A stretch of DNA of 64,000 nt from Paenibacillus albus (GTDB lineage: Bacteria > Bacillota > Bacilli > Paenibacillales > Paenibacillaceae). The stretch spans positions 4,168,501-4,232,500 of the forward strand of contig NZ_CP034437.1 in the NCBI RefSeq assembly GCF_003952225.1, written 5' to 3'. Both the position numbers and the translations under genes were made by a program. The notes under the pieces were generated by a model. It saw only the letters and a list, made by a program, of their open reading frames with translations, ran no database searches and was not told the DNA's origin. Position 1 is the first letter of the stretch. The number at the start of each line of letters is the position of its first letter. This document shows, piece after piece, positions 25,766-35,063 of the stretch.

Positions 25766-27406
25766 TCAGGTAGCCATGTCATAAGTGCCGTTATAACCTG
25801 TCTTTTCTCTTCTTAACAACTGCTCGAGCCAACTGATCACACTTGCTTTATCGCGAGTAATCGGATTAATTCGATCCCACAGGTTCCAATAATATTCTTG
25901 AAAAGCGCCTACGATTGTGCCCTCCGCTATAGTGAGCAGCTCTACACTCGTGTCATTTTCATTTTTCGGCATAACACCAATCATAATGTTATGGTCGCCC
26001 TTGATTTCCCACTGGGCTTGGTTGAGCAAATTCATTTGATTATCGCTCACCAAAGCGATTTCAAACCCTTCATACGTTCTCAAAAGCATAATAATATGCT
26101 GGATATGATCAATCACATCCCCTGGCGTAGGACGAAAATAGACGTTATTGAGATGCTGTCCAGTTAATACAAGATGTTCAAACACTTTCATTGGATAGAT
26201 ATGACAAGTTCTGAATTTTTGAATGTCGCGCTCAAAGGACTGATAGCTGGCCGTAATTCTCTTCATATGGATGCTGTTCTCATCTTCATTTGGAATCGAG
26301 ATTCGGATGTATTTCCTCATCAGTTCATAGGGAACGGTCAAAAAATTCAAATCATGATAGCAGAGCAAATGATGGCCCGCTTTTCTGTCTGTAGCTGAAT
26401 TCAGCTCAAAGTATTGCTCCAAGTCCAGACTTCTCACTAAAGGCTCCACGTTATTAAACATTTGCTCGGCGAACTTCTCAATTACTAGCACCGATTGGGC
26501 GTCACTGATATAGAGCGCGGCGTCAATTGCATTGTTATTTTCTGTTGCGAAGCACAAGAGTGCGCACTTCCCCTTGATTAGAAAGATTTCAAACGGCGGA
26601 TGATAAATACCATATTTATTGACGTAGAATAGCTCGTATTTCCCACGATAATTAGTCCATTCCATAATTTGATTAACTAGCTTGAGCGATCGTTCGAGAC
26701 TTCTGTTTAATTTGCATATTTGCTTTATATTCCATCCCCCGCGCAATGCCTCGACGATTGTATGCTGCCAATGTCCATAGATTTCGGGATAACCGTCAAA
26801 ATATTCCCTCTCGCTCTGAAAGGTAAGGAAGATCTCGCGATCAGCCTTAGGCTCCTTGTCGTTCATCGCTTCCTGGATCATGGAAATCGCCGCTGCCAGC
26901 ACGTTGTCCCTTCCTTGAATGGACGCAGGAATTTGTCCGATCTGAATGGAAGTGGATTCTTGATTTTTCGTCAGATTAGGACCGATTGATTGCCGATGTA
27001 CGTTATCGAGTAGATCCATCACATAGCTCTGGCGTTCCACAGGTTTAGTGCTCTTCCTCGCCTCATGATCCATCCCTAGAGAATAAATTTGAGACTGCTG
27101 CAAGATATGAACCAACCGATCGTGAAAGGATAACGCTTCGGTTCCCTCTACACCACTCCCAAGCTCCTCCACACCTTTAACAAAAGCGTCCTTCGTCGAC
27201 TTTTTGTACGCTTTATCGAGCCCTTCATTAAGAGCACCGGCAATTTGTTGCAAATAGTTTGAGTTCAGGGCAGGCGTTCTTTCCCCTCTCACCCACCTGC
27301 GAACATAGGAGGAATCGATATTCAAAGCTTTGGCTAGCTTAGCCGCCGACCATCCTCGCAATTGCAGCATATCGTTCAGGCAATCTCCGAATTTCATCTT
27401 TCTCAT
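25766..27406 (-). CDS. XRE-type HTH regulator with long uncharacterised C-terminal region
   Basis: The 546-residue protein has an N-terminal HTH_3/XRE domain (about residues 5-60: LNDMLQLRGWSAAKLAKALNID, then SSYVRRWVRGERTP). The remaining roughly 450 residues match no domain I can name; they include GGWNIKQICKLNRSLERSLKLV and a Phe/Tyr-rich middle. Similar large HTH proteins occur in several copies in Paenibacillaceae. The large C-terminal part is likely a ligand-sensing and dimer domain. ATG has GGAACGG close upstream. The adjacent short ORF could encode a ligand. Confidence 0.75.
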   Translation of the reverse strand: MRKMKFGDCLNDMLQLRGWSAAKLAKALNIDSSYVRRWVRGERTPALNSNYLQQIAGALNEGLDKAYKKSTKDAFVKGVEELGSGVEGTEALSFHDRLVHILQQSQIYSLGMDHEARKSTKPVERQSYVMDLLDNVHRQSIGPNLTKNQESTSIQIGQIPASIQGRDNVLAAAISMIQEAMNDKEPKADREIFLTFQSEREYFDGYPEIYGHWQHTIVEALRGGWNIKQICKLNRSLERSLKLVNQIMEWTNYRGKYELFYVNKYGIYHPPFEIFLIKGKCALLCFATENNNAIDAALYISDAQSVLVIEKFAEQMFNNVEPLVRSLDLEQYFELNSATDRKAGHHLLCYHDLNFLTVPYELMRKYIRISIPNEDENSIHMKRITASYQSFERDIQKFRTCHIYPMKVFEHLVLTGQHLNNVYFRPTPGDVIDHIQHIIMLLRTYEGFEIALVSDNQMNLLNQAQWEIKGDHNIMIGVMPKNENDTSVELLTIAEGTIVGAFQEYYWNLWDRINPITRDKASVISWLEQLLRREKTGYNGTYDMAT

Positions 27407-27553
27407 CCGTTCCCACCGCCAAATATGGTTTTAATTACCATACCGCTGATTCTATCTATTGTCGAGGACAATTGTGTCCTGTCCCGTAATTACGTTAGCT
27501 TTTTCAGATATACTTGAAACAATTTATATCATTGAGTGAAGGAGCTATTCCAT

Positions 27554-28765
27554 ATGCAAAGAAGCCATGTACTCCTTACCTGTTTACTGCTCATAATCGG
27601 CTTAGCAATAAGCGGGTGTTCACCGGGTTCCAAGGATATTGCAATGTTCCGGGGCAACCCGCAGCACACAGGTGTTTATACATCTAAAGGCCCCACACAG
27701 CTTCATGGTGTGAAATGGAAGTTTAAGACCGAGGGCCGAGTCCGCTCATCCCCTGTTTATTATGATCAAGCCGTCTACTTTGGCAGTGAAGATAAAAACT
27801 TATATGCGGTTAACGCGGAAACGGGGAAGCAAATCTGGAAGTTCCCCACCAAGGGGGCGATTCTTTCCACCCCAACGATTAAGAATGGGGAAGTGTATTT
27901 TCTAAGCGGGGACAACACGTTCTATGCTCTGGAAGCTGCAACTGGGAGAATGCGCTGGAGCTTCAAGATTGAGGGAACAAATGCGGCCAGAGACGATTAT
28001 GATTACTGGCAATCCTCTGCTGCGATCGATGAGCGGAATGTTTACTTTGGAGGCGGGAACGGTATTGTGTACGCATTGGACGCGGCGACCGGGAAGGAAG
28101 TATGGCGGCAGCAACTCCATTTCCAAAATCCCGATACGTACAAAGACTTCCCTGTCATTCTGCACTCCTCCCCTATCGTTGCAAACGGTGTCATTTATAT
28201 AGGCATATCTGGCTATATTTATGATCTTCAAGCCGAGCCGGGGAATGTCTTGGCGCTCGACGCCAAAACAGGCAAGCAAATTTGGACATCAGAGTTAATG
28301 CAAGCTGTCGATTCTTCCCCAGCGATTGATAAGAATGCCGTTTATTTTGGAATGAGAAACGGTGGAATTGCGGCGATAGATATTGAAACAGGAAGAACGT
28401 TATGGAGGGATCATAGTGTCCAGTATGATCTGTCTTCGCCTGCAATCTACAATGGCACGATCTTCTCGGGCAGCTCCGATCAACATCAACTGTTTGCTTT
28501 GGACGCCTCTACCGGAGAGGCGAAGTGGACCTTTTCCACCTATGCAGCGGTACACGCCTCACCTGTAACCGACGGCAAGCTCGTTTATTGCGCATCAGCC
28601 AATAGTTATGTGGAAGAAACGGGATACGTCTATGCCGTGGATGCCGAGACAGGAGTAGAAAAGTGGAATCTACAAATAGGTGGCAACATGATTTCCTCGC
28701 CTAGCTTGAATGATGGTGTCTTATATGTGGGCAACGATGATTTCAATCTGTATGCAATCTATTAA
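27554..28765 (+). CDS. PQQ-like beta-propeller lipoprotein (BamB-like repeats)
   Basis: About 403 residues. A lipoprotein signal (LLLIIGLAISGCSPG, lipid Cys near 22) precedes seven or so repeats of the pattern VYFGSEDKNLYAVNAETGKQIW, YALDAATGKEVW and YAVDAETGVEKW, typical of PQQ-like eight-bladed propellers. It is anchored to the outer face of the membrane. Such proteins often act as scaffolds; the residues that bind PQQ in true dehydrogenases are not evident. ATG 27554 has GGAG nine bases upstream. It is a single-gene unit, divergent from the HTH regulator gene. Confidence 0.85.
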   Translation: MQRSHVLLTCLLLIIGLAISGCSPGSKDIAMFRGNPQHTGVYTSKGPTQLHGVKWKFKTEGRVRSSPVYYDQAVYFGSEDKNLYAVNAETGKQIWKFPTKGAILSTPTIKNGEVYFLSGDNTFYALEAATGRMRWSFKIEGTNAARDDYDYWQSSAAIDERNVYFGGGNGIVYALDAATGKEVWRQQLHFQNPDTYKDFPVILHSSPIVANGVIYIGISGYIYDLQAEPGNVLALDAKTGKQIWTSELMQAVDSSPAIDKNAVYFGMRNGGIAAIDIETGRTLWRDHSVQYDLSSPAIYNGTIFSGSSDQHQLFALDASTGEAKWTFSTYAAVHASPVTDGKLVYCASANSYVEETGYVYAVDAETGVEKWNLQIGGNMISSPSLNDGVLYVGNDDFNLYAIY

Positions 28766-28796
28766 AATAATTGAGGGTAAGCTTCCCCCTTCTAGT

Positions 28797-29297
28797 CTAG
28801 AGGGCCAGATAGTCGGCGAGTTTATCAAAAGCCCCCTCAAGATCTCGTTGAAGCATAGGAGCCATGCTGTTGTAGGATGCATGTTCCTCAGCGGAAGCAT
28901 GGACAGGGTAACCTTTCAGCTTTAAAAGCGTCTCACCTTCGTTATCTTCCAGCGTGATGATATTCAGAATTTCAAGAGGCCAGCTCGTGCTAAAAGGCGC
29001 TCGGACTGTATTGCCTTGCTCATCGGAAAAGGATTGAATATATGCCACTTTCTCAGGTTCCACAACTTCTTGGTATACGAATTTTCTCCACATAACCAGG
29101 TTCCCGTCAGGAGATGTCTGGTATCCTAAAAACTCACCGCCTGTTCGAGCATCCATCTTAACGATTTCGAGGGTAGACCCATTTGGTCCCCACCATTTCG
29201 CGAAATGTTCGTTCTCTGTCCATGTTTTAAATATGATTTCACGTGGGGCAGCGAATACACGCGAAATTTCGAACGATTGACTTCGATTGTTATCCAT
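28797..29297 (-). CDS. SRPBCC/AHSA1 family protein
   Basis: The 166-residue protein has the AHSA1 signature FEISRVFAAPREIIFKTWTENEHFAKWWGPNG at the N-terminus and a C-terminal helix (MLQRDLEGAFDKLADYLAL). The fold has a deep hydrophobic pocket; bacterial members bind small ligands, and no function is fixed for them. AGGAGG sits seven bases before ATG. It is convergent with the propeller gene. Confidence 0.88.
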   Translation of the reverse strand: MDNNRSQSFEISRVFAAPREIIFKTWTENEHFAKWWGPNGSTLEIVKMDARTGGEFLGYQTSPDGNLVMWRKFVYQEVVEPEKVAYIQSFSDEQGNTVRAPFSTSWPLEILNIITLEDNEGETLLKLKGYPVHASAEEHASYNSMAPMLQRDLEGAFDKLADYLAL

Positions 29298-29384
29298 AAG
29301 GATCCTCCTTTTTTTGTTGAAGGGAACTATTGCTTTCCTAATTGTCAGTCTAACACTTTACTCCACCGTATAGTCTTGGAAATA

Positions 29385-29465
29385 AACTACCTGTTAACTC
29401 AACAGGCTGCCGAATAATCGGCAGCCTGCTCTTTGTTGTGCTATCGTGCTTATTTTGCTTAATGA
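29385..29465. repeat. Intergenic hairpin repeat, copy C
   Basis: The left flank ACCTGTTAACTCAA, a perfect 10-bp hairpin (CAGGCTGCCG with CGGCAGCCTG), then TTTGTTGTGCTATCGTGC and TTGCTTAATGAC. This is the most complete copy, showing the left word, the hairpin and both right words. Confidence 0.65.
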
Positions 29466-29477
29466 CGCCTTCGTCAT

Positions 29478-30494
29478 TCAGGATTCATCCTCAATTGGCA
29501 CGATCGATACCCGTCTCTTTTCACGCGCAGAAGAAAGGCATGCCTCGATAACTTGTATCGTTCGTACGCCGTCCCAAGGGCTGACTGCCGCAGGCTCTCC
29601 ATGAAGCGCCGCCTGCGCGAAACTGTTAAGCAGCAATAGCTGCTGGTTGCCACGCTCGAATGGCTCTGTCCGCATCTCACCGAGTACAGTAATCTGAATG
29701 TCAGGGCTCAGATCACCGCGAAGCGAGAATGCTGACGGTAACCGGATAGTACCGAGCGTGCCCCGGATTTCCAATGTATTGGAGAAGTCCGCCCACAATC
29801 CACAGTGGAACGTAAATGCCACATTATCGGGAAATTCGACGAGACCAGAGGCCATCATATCAACGCCACCATGTTCCGGCGAGAAAAAAGCCTGTACCGT
29901 TGTGGCCACTGGTTCCTTCTCCAGCACATAGCGGGCCGCGCTGAGTAAGTAGCAGCCGATGTCGTACATACCGCCGCCACCCATTTCCTGATGAAATCGG
30001 ATATCGCTCTTCATATTGGAACGGTCCGACGTAAAGACACCATGAACTGACCTTAACGTACCAATCTCACCAGATCGTATAATTTCCCTAACACGATCAT
30101 AGCGCGGATGGAAACGATACATGATGTTTTCCTGAAAGTGAACGCCGAACTGCTCGCAAGCCTCAACCATCTGTACCGCATGGCGCTCAGACACCGACAT
30201 CGGCTTCTCGACTAACACGTGTTTGCCTGCTCGAGCAGAATGAATCGTCCATTCCTGGTGCATATGATTCGGCAGGGGGATGTAGACTGCATCGATGTTC
30301 GGATTGGCAAGCATCTCCATGTAGCTGCCGTAGGCGCCTTGTATGCCGTACGCAGCTGCAAATTCTCGCGCTTTTGTTTCCTCACGGCTTGCAACGGCGA
30401 CTATCTCATGGATGTCCGAAGCTCGGACAGATGGAATAAACGCCTTTGTGGCAATTTGGGCACAGCCCATAATCCCCCAACGAAGCTTCCTCAT
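29478..30494 (-). CDS. Gfo/Idh/MocA family oxidoreductase
   Basis: The 338-residue protein has an N-terminal Rossmann fold (LRWGIMGCAQIATKAFIPSV), the family motif GKHVLVEKPMSVSERHA with the catalytic Lys of EKP near residue 95, and GGGGMYDIGCYLL with the His-type substrate region of the C-terminal domain. It is a NAD(P)-dependent sugar or polyol dehydrogenase, substrate unknown. AAGGAGG lies seven bases before ATG. It is separated from the next cluster by a terminator. Confidence 0.9.
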   Translation of the reverse strand: MRKLRWGIMGCAQIATKAFIPSVRASDIHEIVAVASREETKAREFAAAYGIQGAYGSYMEMLANPNIDAVYIPLPNHMHQEWTIHSARAGKHVLVEKPMSVSERHAVQMVEACEQFGVHFQENIMYRFHPRYDRVREIIRSGEIGTLRSVHGVFTSDRSNMKSDIRFHQEMGGGGMYDIGCYLLSAARYVLEKEPVATTVQAFFSPEHGGVDMMASGLVEFPDNVAFTFHCGLWADFSNTLEIRGTLGTIRLPSAFSLRGDLSPDIQITVLGEMRTEPFERGNQQLLLLNSFAQAALHGEPAAVSPWDGVRTIQVIEACLSSAREKRRVSIVPIEDES

Positions 30495-30626
30495 CAGCTT
30501 TCCTCCTTCAGCATGTTAAATAATCTATAGTCATCTTCTGTTTCCAAACCATATTTTCCTGCCACTGGGAATGTTGGAGGATTCGTGCTTTTTTCATGGT
30601 ACGATTACCCACACATAAAATAAGAA

Positions 30627-30648
30627 AAAGCTTGATTTCTCAAGCTTT
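30627..30648 (-). terminator. Terminator of the isomerase/oxidoreductase operon
   Basis: AAAGCTTGA pairs perfectly with TCAAGCTTT around TTTC; on the minus strand TTTTTCTTATTTT follows. Confidence 0.8.
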
Positions 30649-30718
30649 CATTTTATCAATGTAGGATGATGTGTGTCCTTAGACATCAATTGCCGCAAAC
30701 GCATCAATCACGAGCAGT

Positions 30719-31546
30719 CTATTCCCATGCCATCTCCGCCTGCTCCAGTAGCTGCTTCAGTGCACGAACAGCCGTCACGACACGTTTCGGATTGCTGGCA
30801 TGCGGCAGGTAGCTGGACAGATGCGGCTCAACGGACAGAAATCCGTCGTACCCGCGTTCCCGGAGCGCACGCAGCAGCTCTTCGATTTGTCCCTCGCCCG
30901 CTCCCGCAGGAACGAACTGCCTTGGCTCGTATGTCGCGTCCTTAACATGGATATACGCCGTGTACGCTTCCAATTTGGGATACGCCTCGCTCATCGGCTT
31001 GACGTTGTTGATGACGAAATTACCGGGATCAAATGCGAGCCGTAGCGAATCCGAAGCGCAGTGCTGTAGGATATCGAGACAGCGGTCATCTGTGGCGCCA
31101 TACAAGTGATCGTCATTCTCCAGAATGAGAATGACTCGATTCTGTTCGGCAATTGTGGTCAATTGCTTCATCCGGTTGAGTACTTCATCCCGGCAATCAT
31201 CCAAGCTGCTGTTCTCCGGCAGGTAATAAGAGAAGAGTCGAATATACGGCGTGCCAAGCGCATGCGCAGCTGCAATCGCTTTGTGCAGGCTTTCGATTTG
31301 CGGCGCAAACTCGTCCTGGAGCGCGTATTTACCGATAGGCGACGCAATGGATGAGATGCCGAAGCCGCGTGCCTCGGTGATTACACGAATTTGCTGCAGC
31401 TCCTCGCCGGTCAAATCAAGGACATTTTTGCCCCATACACCGCGAAGCTCTATATAGGAAAGCCCCTCTTGCTGCAGAACATCCAACTGTTCTTCTAGAT
31501 CATGCGAGATTTCATCGGCGAAGCAGGTCAATTTAACGTGTGCCAT
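30719..31546 (-). CDS. Sugar phosphate isomerase/epimerase, xylose-isomerase-like TIM barrel
   Basis: The 275-residue protein fits the AP-endonuclease-2/xylose-isomerase-like barrel: YIELRGVWGKNV, LENDDHLYGATDDRC (metal Glu), LAFDPGNFV (metal Asp), YIHVKDATYE (His), and FLSVEPHL (Glu). These are the usual metal ligands. It probably interconverts keto sugars or inosose-type compounds made by the upstream oxidoreductase, 22 bases away. GGGGAG precedes ATG. Confidence 0.88.
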   Translation of the reverse strand: MAHVKLTCFADEISHDLEEQLDVLQQEGLSYIELRGVWGKNVLDLTGEELQQIRVITEARGFGISSIASPIGKYALQDEFAPQIESLHKAIAAAHALGTPYIRLFSYYLPENSSLDDCRDEVLNRMKQLTTIAEQNRVILILENDDHLYGATDDRCLDILQHCASDSLRLAFDPGNFVINNVKPMSEAYPKLEAYTAYIHVKDATYEPRQFVPAGAGEGQIEELLRALRERGYDGFLSVEPHLSSYLPHASNPKRVVTAVRALKQLLEQAEMAWE

Positions 31547-31568
31547 GATTCCTCTCCCCTAATTCCAA

Positions 31569-32762
31569 TTATTTAGTCGTTCCAAAGGATGCGGACATGT
31601 CTTCGCTCGAAGCCGGCGCTTGGACAGCTTTCTTCACATAGCTCGAGGTGCGAATACGTTCTTCTAGCTCTGCTTGGAATGCATCCCCATCGATGGGCAC
31701 CGTGATTGGACGCTTCTGAAACGAAGACAACATGATGCCGTTCGCCAATGTCAGTGCTCCAAGCCCTTCTGGTCCTTCTGCGATCAGATCGACCTGTTGA
31801 CCGAGCAAACGCTGAATCAAGCGTTCTGTCACGATATGATGGCCATTCGGTGCATCGGCATCGACGAAAATTTCTTCCGGCGTAATGTCCCATTCGGCAA
31901 AACGCTGATCCGTTTCTCTTGTAAACGCGAGCATCGATTGCGGATATCGGTAATGCAGCAATTTGCCGTTCTCCAAAATCAATTTGCCCAAATCGCCGAC
32001 GATTTCCATTCTATTCGTGCCCGGCAGCTCCGCTGTCGTAACGATGAGATGGCCGACCATGCCCCCGGAATGCTCCAAATACGCTGTGACTTCATCCTCG
32101 ACCTCAATATCATGATATTTGCCGATATGCGCATGACCTGAGATCAATTCCGGCAGGCCGAACAGCCATTGGTACATATCAAGCGTATGCGGACATTGGT
32201 TCGTCAAGATACCGCCGCCTTCTCCTGCCCAAGTAGCGCGCCAGCCCCCGCTGTCGTAATACGCTTGAGATCGAAACCACTTCGTGTGTATCCATGTCGC
32301 ACGTGTCAGCTTGCCGAGCGAACCGCTTTCCATAATTTCTTTGAGCTTGGCATAGTAAGGGAGTGTCCGCTCTTGAAACATAATGGCAAATTGCAGATCT
32401 GGATGATGAACTTTGGCCGATTCGTAAGCTTGAATCATTTCCTTCGCGGCATTGACATGAACCGCAATCGGTTTCTCGCACATGACATGAATGCCCCGCT
32501 TGAACGCTTCCATCGCGATGAATGGATGATCGTAATGCGGAACGGCGACGATTACAACGTCGATTTTCGCGTGGTCCAGCATTTCGATGGCATCATAATA
32601 GGCCGACGCACCGCAGGCTTTCGCTGTGGAATCCGCCTTCTCCTTGTCCGTATCGCAGACGGCGACGAGTTTTACATGCTCCATCTTGCATAGATAATTC
32701 ACATGATGCTGACCGATGCCGCCGATTCCGACAAGTCCGAATGTAATGATACGATTGCTCAT
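31569..32762 (-). CDS. Gfo/Idh/MocA family oxidoreductase
   Basis: The 397-residue protein starts with a NAD-binding Rossmann motif (FGLVGIGGIGQHHVNYL), has GIHVMCEKPIAVHVNAAKEM with the catalytic Lys, and GGILTNQCPHTLDMYQWLFG with the catalytic His in the C-terminal domain. It is first in a two-gene operon with the isomerase and divergent from an AraC regulator, a standard arrangement for carbohydrate oxidation. AGGAG stands eleven bases before ATG. Confidence 0.9.
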   Translation of the reverse strand: MSNRIITFGLVGIGGIGQHHVNYLCKMEHVKLVAVCDTDKEKADSTAKACGASAYYDAIEMLDHAKIDVVIVAVPHYDHPFIAMEAFKRGIHVMCEKPIAVHVNAAKEMIQAYESAKVHHPDLQFAIMFQERTLPYYAKLKEIMESGSLGKLTRATWIHTKWFRSQAYYDSGGWRATWAGEGGGILTNQCPHTLDMYQWLFGLPELISGHAHIGKYHDIEVEDEVTAYLEHSGGMVGHLIVTTAELPGTNRMEIVGDLGKLILENGKLLHYRYPQSMLAFTRETDQRFAEWDITPEEIFVDADAPNGHHIVTERLIQRLLGQQVDLIAEGPEGLGALTLANGIMLSSFQKRPITVPIDGDAFQAELEERIRTSSYVKKAVQAPASSEDMSASFGTTK

Positions 32763-32920
32763 TAGGCCATCACTCCTGATTCATATAAATTCATGCGTTA
32801 CATTAATCAAATGGATTGAAACCAACCCTACTCCCATCCTATCGTATTGCAATTACAACTTCCTTGACGAAATTGCCATGAAAGTGGATAATATTGCTCA
32901 AAAACAAGGAGAGCTTCCGC

Positions 32921-33784
32921 TTGATTAATGAGTATATCGCCCAGTTCGACGAGCATGTTCATTTTCAACACGCGGTCCGGACACCGCCGTTCAGTATCCA
33001 TTTTCATCTGCACCAAGGCTGCGAGATCTTCTTTCTGATCCGAGGCGATGTAAACTATTTCGTCGATAAAGCCGTTTATCCGCTTCAGCTCGGCGATCTG
33101 ATCATTACGAACGAGCACGAAATCCATAAGCCCGCTCTCATGTCAGATTCTCTTTATGAGCGTGTAACCATTGAATTCAACCCGGCGCTTATCGCCTTAT
33201 TTCAGACGGAGCAACTGCAGCTGCTACACTGCTTCTATAACCGCCCGATCGGCGAGCATAACAAAATTGCGCTGAACGAACAGGAGAAATCACGGCTCAC
33301 TGAGCTGTTTGCCAAATATAACGATTATATAAAGCATCCTTGTCCAGAATCTCCAGTCCTAAAGCTAGGCTGCCTGCTCGAAATTCTCGTTTCGATTCAG
33401 CGCAGCTACTATCGGAATCAGGAGAATCAGGACAAGGACAGAGGCATGGATTTGCCGCCGAAGCTAGCTCCTATTCTGACCTATCTCGATCAGCATCTGG
33501 CAGAGGATTTGTCGCTGGAACGACTCGAAGGCCTGTTTTACATTAGCAAATACCATCTAAGCAGACTGTTCAAAAAGCATACCGGAAGCACGATTCACGA
33601 GTATATTATCTACAAGCGCATCGCATTGGCCAAAACCCTGCTAAGAGAAGGGCGCAGCGTTATCGAGGCCAGCATGGATGCGGGCTTTAACGATTATTCC
33701 GGCTTCCTTCGTATGTTCAAAAAGAAGGTCGGAATCCTGCCCAAACATTACGCGAAGCAAAGCCAAGTTTCTCTGCTCAAGTGA
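32921..33784 (+). CDS. AraC family regulator with cupin sensor domain
   Basis: About 287 residues: an N-terminal cupin-like sugar-sensing domain (HFHLHQGCEIFFLIRGDVNYFVDKAVYPLQLGDLIITNEHEIH) and a C-terminal AraC domain with two HTH motifs (LSLERLEGLFYISKYHLSRLFKKHTG, then VIEASMDAGFNDYSGFLRMFKKKVG). The TTG start at 32921 is preferred because AAGGAG lies nine bases upstream; the open frame begins 27 bases earlier at another TTG with no site. It probably controls the divergent oxidoreductase/isomerase operon. Confidence 0.88.
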   Translation: MINEYIAQFDEHVHFQHAVRTPPFSIHFHLHQGCEIFFLIRGDVNYFVDKAVYPLQLGDLIITNEHEIHKPALMSDSLYERVTIEFNPALIALFQTEQLQLLHCFYNRPIGEHNKIALNEQEKSRLTELFAKYNDYIKHPCPESPVLKLGCLLEILVSIQRSYYRNQENQDKDRGMDLPPKLAPILTYLDQHLAEDLSLERLEGLFYISKYHLSRLFKKHTGSTIHEYIIYKRIALAKTLLREGRSVIEASMDAGFNDYSGFLRMFKKKVGILPKHYAKQSQVSLLK

Positions 33785-33830
33785 AGACGACCACAATCGC
33801 TCCCGTTACCTTCAGCAGCCACATTCTGAG

Positions 33831-34760
33831 TTATTGAACTCGCTTTTCTCGATATAATTGCGATAAGACCGATTTCGGCAGTTTGCAAACTACGCTGTAG
33901 GCGGGGTTAAACATGTTGGCAATTTCATATTCCACTGCTTGTCCCAGCAACAAGCTGGCTTCCGAAGACATTAAGTCGAAATCTTCCTGCAGCAGTCGAT
34001 ACATTTCGGTCGTTGCATGTTGAAGTGCCTGGTCAAGCGGCCGTGCATTGCCGATACAGAACCAATGCGTATCGTTTTCACCTCTCGGCCAGCCTATCTT
34101 TTTTCCTTTTTGAACGCTAACTGTGAACCGAACGTCCATAGATATTTCGAGCCCTGTACCGATGATTTCCCCATCGCCTTGCAAGGCATGACCATCACCT
34201 AAATAAAACAATGCACCTTTGGAAGACACCGGAAAATAAACGGTAGTGCCTGCCACGAGTCCTTTATAGTCCATGTTTCCGCCATATTCGCCGCTCGTGG
34301 CAGTTGAGATGAACTGACCATTCGAAGGCGCTACACCAAAACAGCCTAGAAAAGGCCGCAAAGGCAGCTTCAATTCAGCCAGCCCGGGCGATGGCTCCTT
34401 GAGATAAGCAACCCCCTGTGAAACATCAACCGTCCAGCGCACGATATCCGACGCCGGTAATGAAGCAGCAACATATGGTTCGATAACTGCTGGGGCAAGC
34501 ATGTTGGTAGTCCAAGCCCAATCGCGATTCGGAGTGATTGATTCGAATTTAACCGCTAGCGTATCACCGGGCATCGCTTCTTCCACATAGAAAGGTCCTG
34601 TCATTGGATTCCCTCCAGTAGCTGCACTTTCGCCGTTATTGTCCCAGCCTCTCGCATCGACTGTCGTCGTAATGACCGTATCTCCATCCCGAATCGTCAT
34701 TATAGGTGGATGCTGGCCTATCGTATTATAATAAAGCTGCGGTATGAACTGATAAATCAT
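33831..34760 (-). CDS. Acetamidase/formamidase family protein
   Basis: The 309-residue protein belongs to the FmdA/AmdA family: WDNNGESAATGGNPMTGPFYVEEAMPGDTLAV, RPFLGCFGVAP, GGNMDYKGLVAGTTVYFPV and YLGDGHALQGDGEIIGTG, the last a conserved family signature with likely metal-binding Asp and His. Members hydrolyse formamide or short amides. AAGGAGGAG precedes ATG. It is a single gene, convergent with the AraC gene. Confidence 0.9.
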   Translation of the reverse strand: MIYQFIPQLYYNTIGQHPPIMTIRDGDTVITTTVDARGWDNNGESAATGGNPMTGPFYVEEAMPGDTLAVKFESITPNRDWAWTTNMLAPAVIEPYVAASLPASDIVRWTVDVSQGVAYLKEPSPGLAELKLPLRPFLGCFGVAPSNGQFISTATSGEYGGNMDYKGLVAGTTVYFPVSSKGALFYLGDGHALQGDGEIIGTGLEISMDVRFTVSVQKGKKIGWPRGENDTHWFCIGNARPLDQALQHATTEMYRLLQEDFDLMSSEASLLLGQAVEYEIANMFNPAYSVVCKLPKSVLSQLYREKRVQ

Positions 34761-34888
34761 GGCTACTCCTCCTTCTCAATTGGATAGTCTATCGTTACGA
34801 CGCCCCAGGGGACGCCAACAATAGAATAGGCATTAATACGCTGGTAAGGTATAATGGTCACATTCCTAAAGAGAGGAGTGTGATACTG

Positions 34889-34936
34889 ATGGCAGTCAGA
34901 GATTGCCGGATTGGAACAGCACTATGCAAAGCCTGA
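34889..34936 (+). CDS. Leader peptide of the FusB-like gene
   Basis: ATG with AGGAG ten bases upstream opens MAVRDCRIGTALCKA followed by TGA, 128 bases before the FusB-like gene. Its last codons (Cys-Lys-Ala-stop) contain GCAAAGCC, which is complementary to GGCTTTGC directly before a run of six Ts at 35026. The reading frame thus overlaps one arm of a possible terminator, as expected for a leader whose translation state sets transcription of the next gene. A TATAAT box lies 33 bases upstream. Confidence 0.5.
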   Translation: MAVRDCRIGTALCKA

Positions 34937-35031
34937 TTAGGGGGCGATACTTTGCATGGGCTGGCCAATATCTATCGCCGGCAGTATACTCGCATCTATC
35001 GTTTTCTAATAGATGGCTTTGCGCCTTTTTT
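34926..35031 (+). promoter_or_regulatory. Probable attenuator before the FusB-like gene
   Basis: GCAAAGCC (34926-34933) can pair with GGCTTTGC (35015-35022), placed before GCC and six Ts, or part of it with CTTTGC (34950-34955). A separate hairpin, GGCGATA with TATCGCC, lies between. The alternative pairings and the T-run fit a transcription attenuator controlled by ribosomes on the leader ORF. Confidence 0.5.
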
Positions 35032-35063
35032 GCATACCGACTAACAATAAGGGGCTGAAGTCC

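Noticed and set aside
32169-32693. Plus-strand frame of 174 codons in the Gfo/Idh/MocA gene
   Set aside because: Antisense shadow of a gene with clear family motifs.
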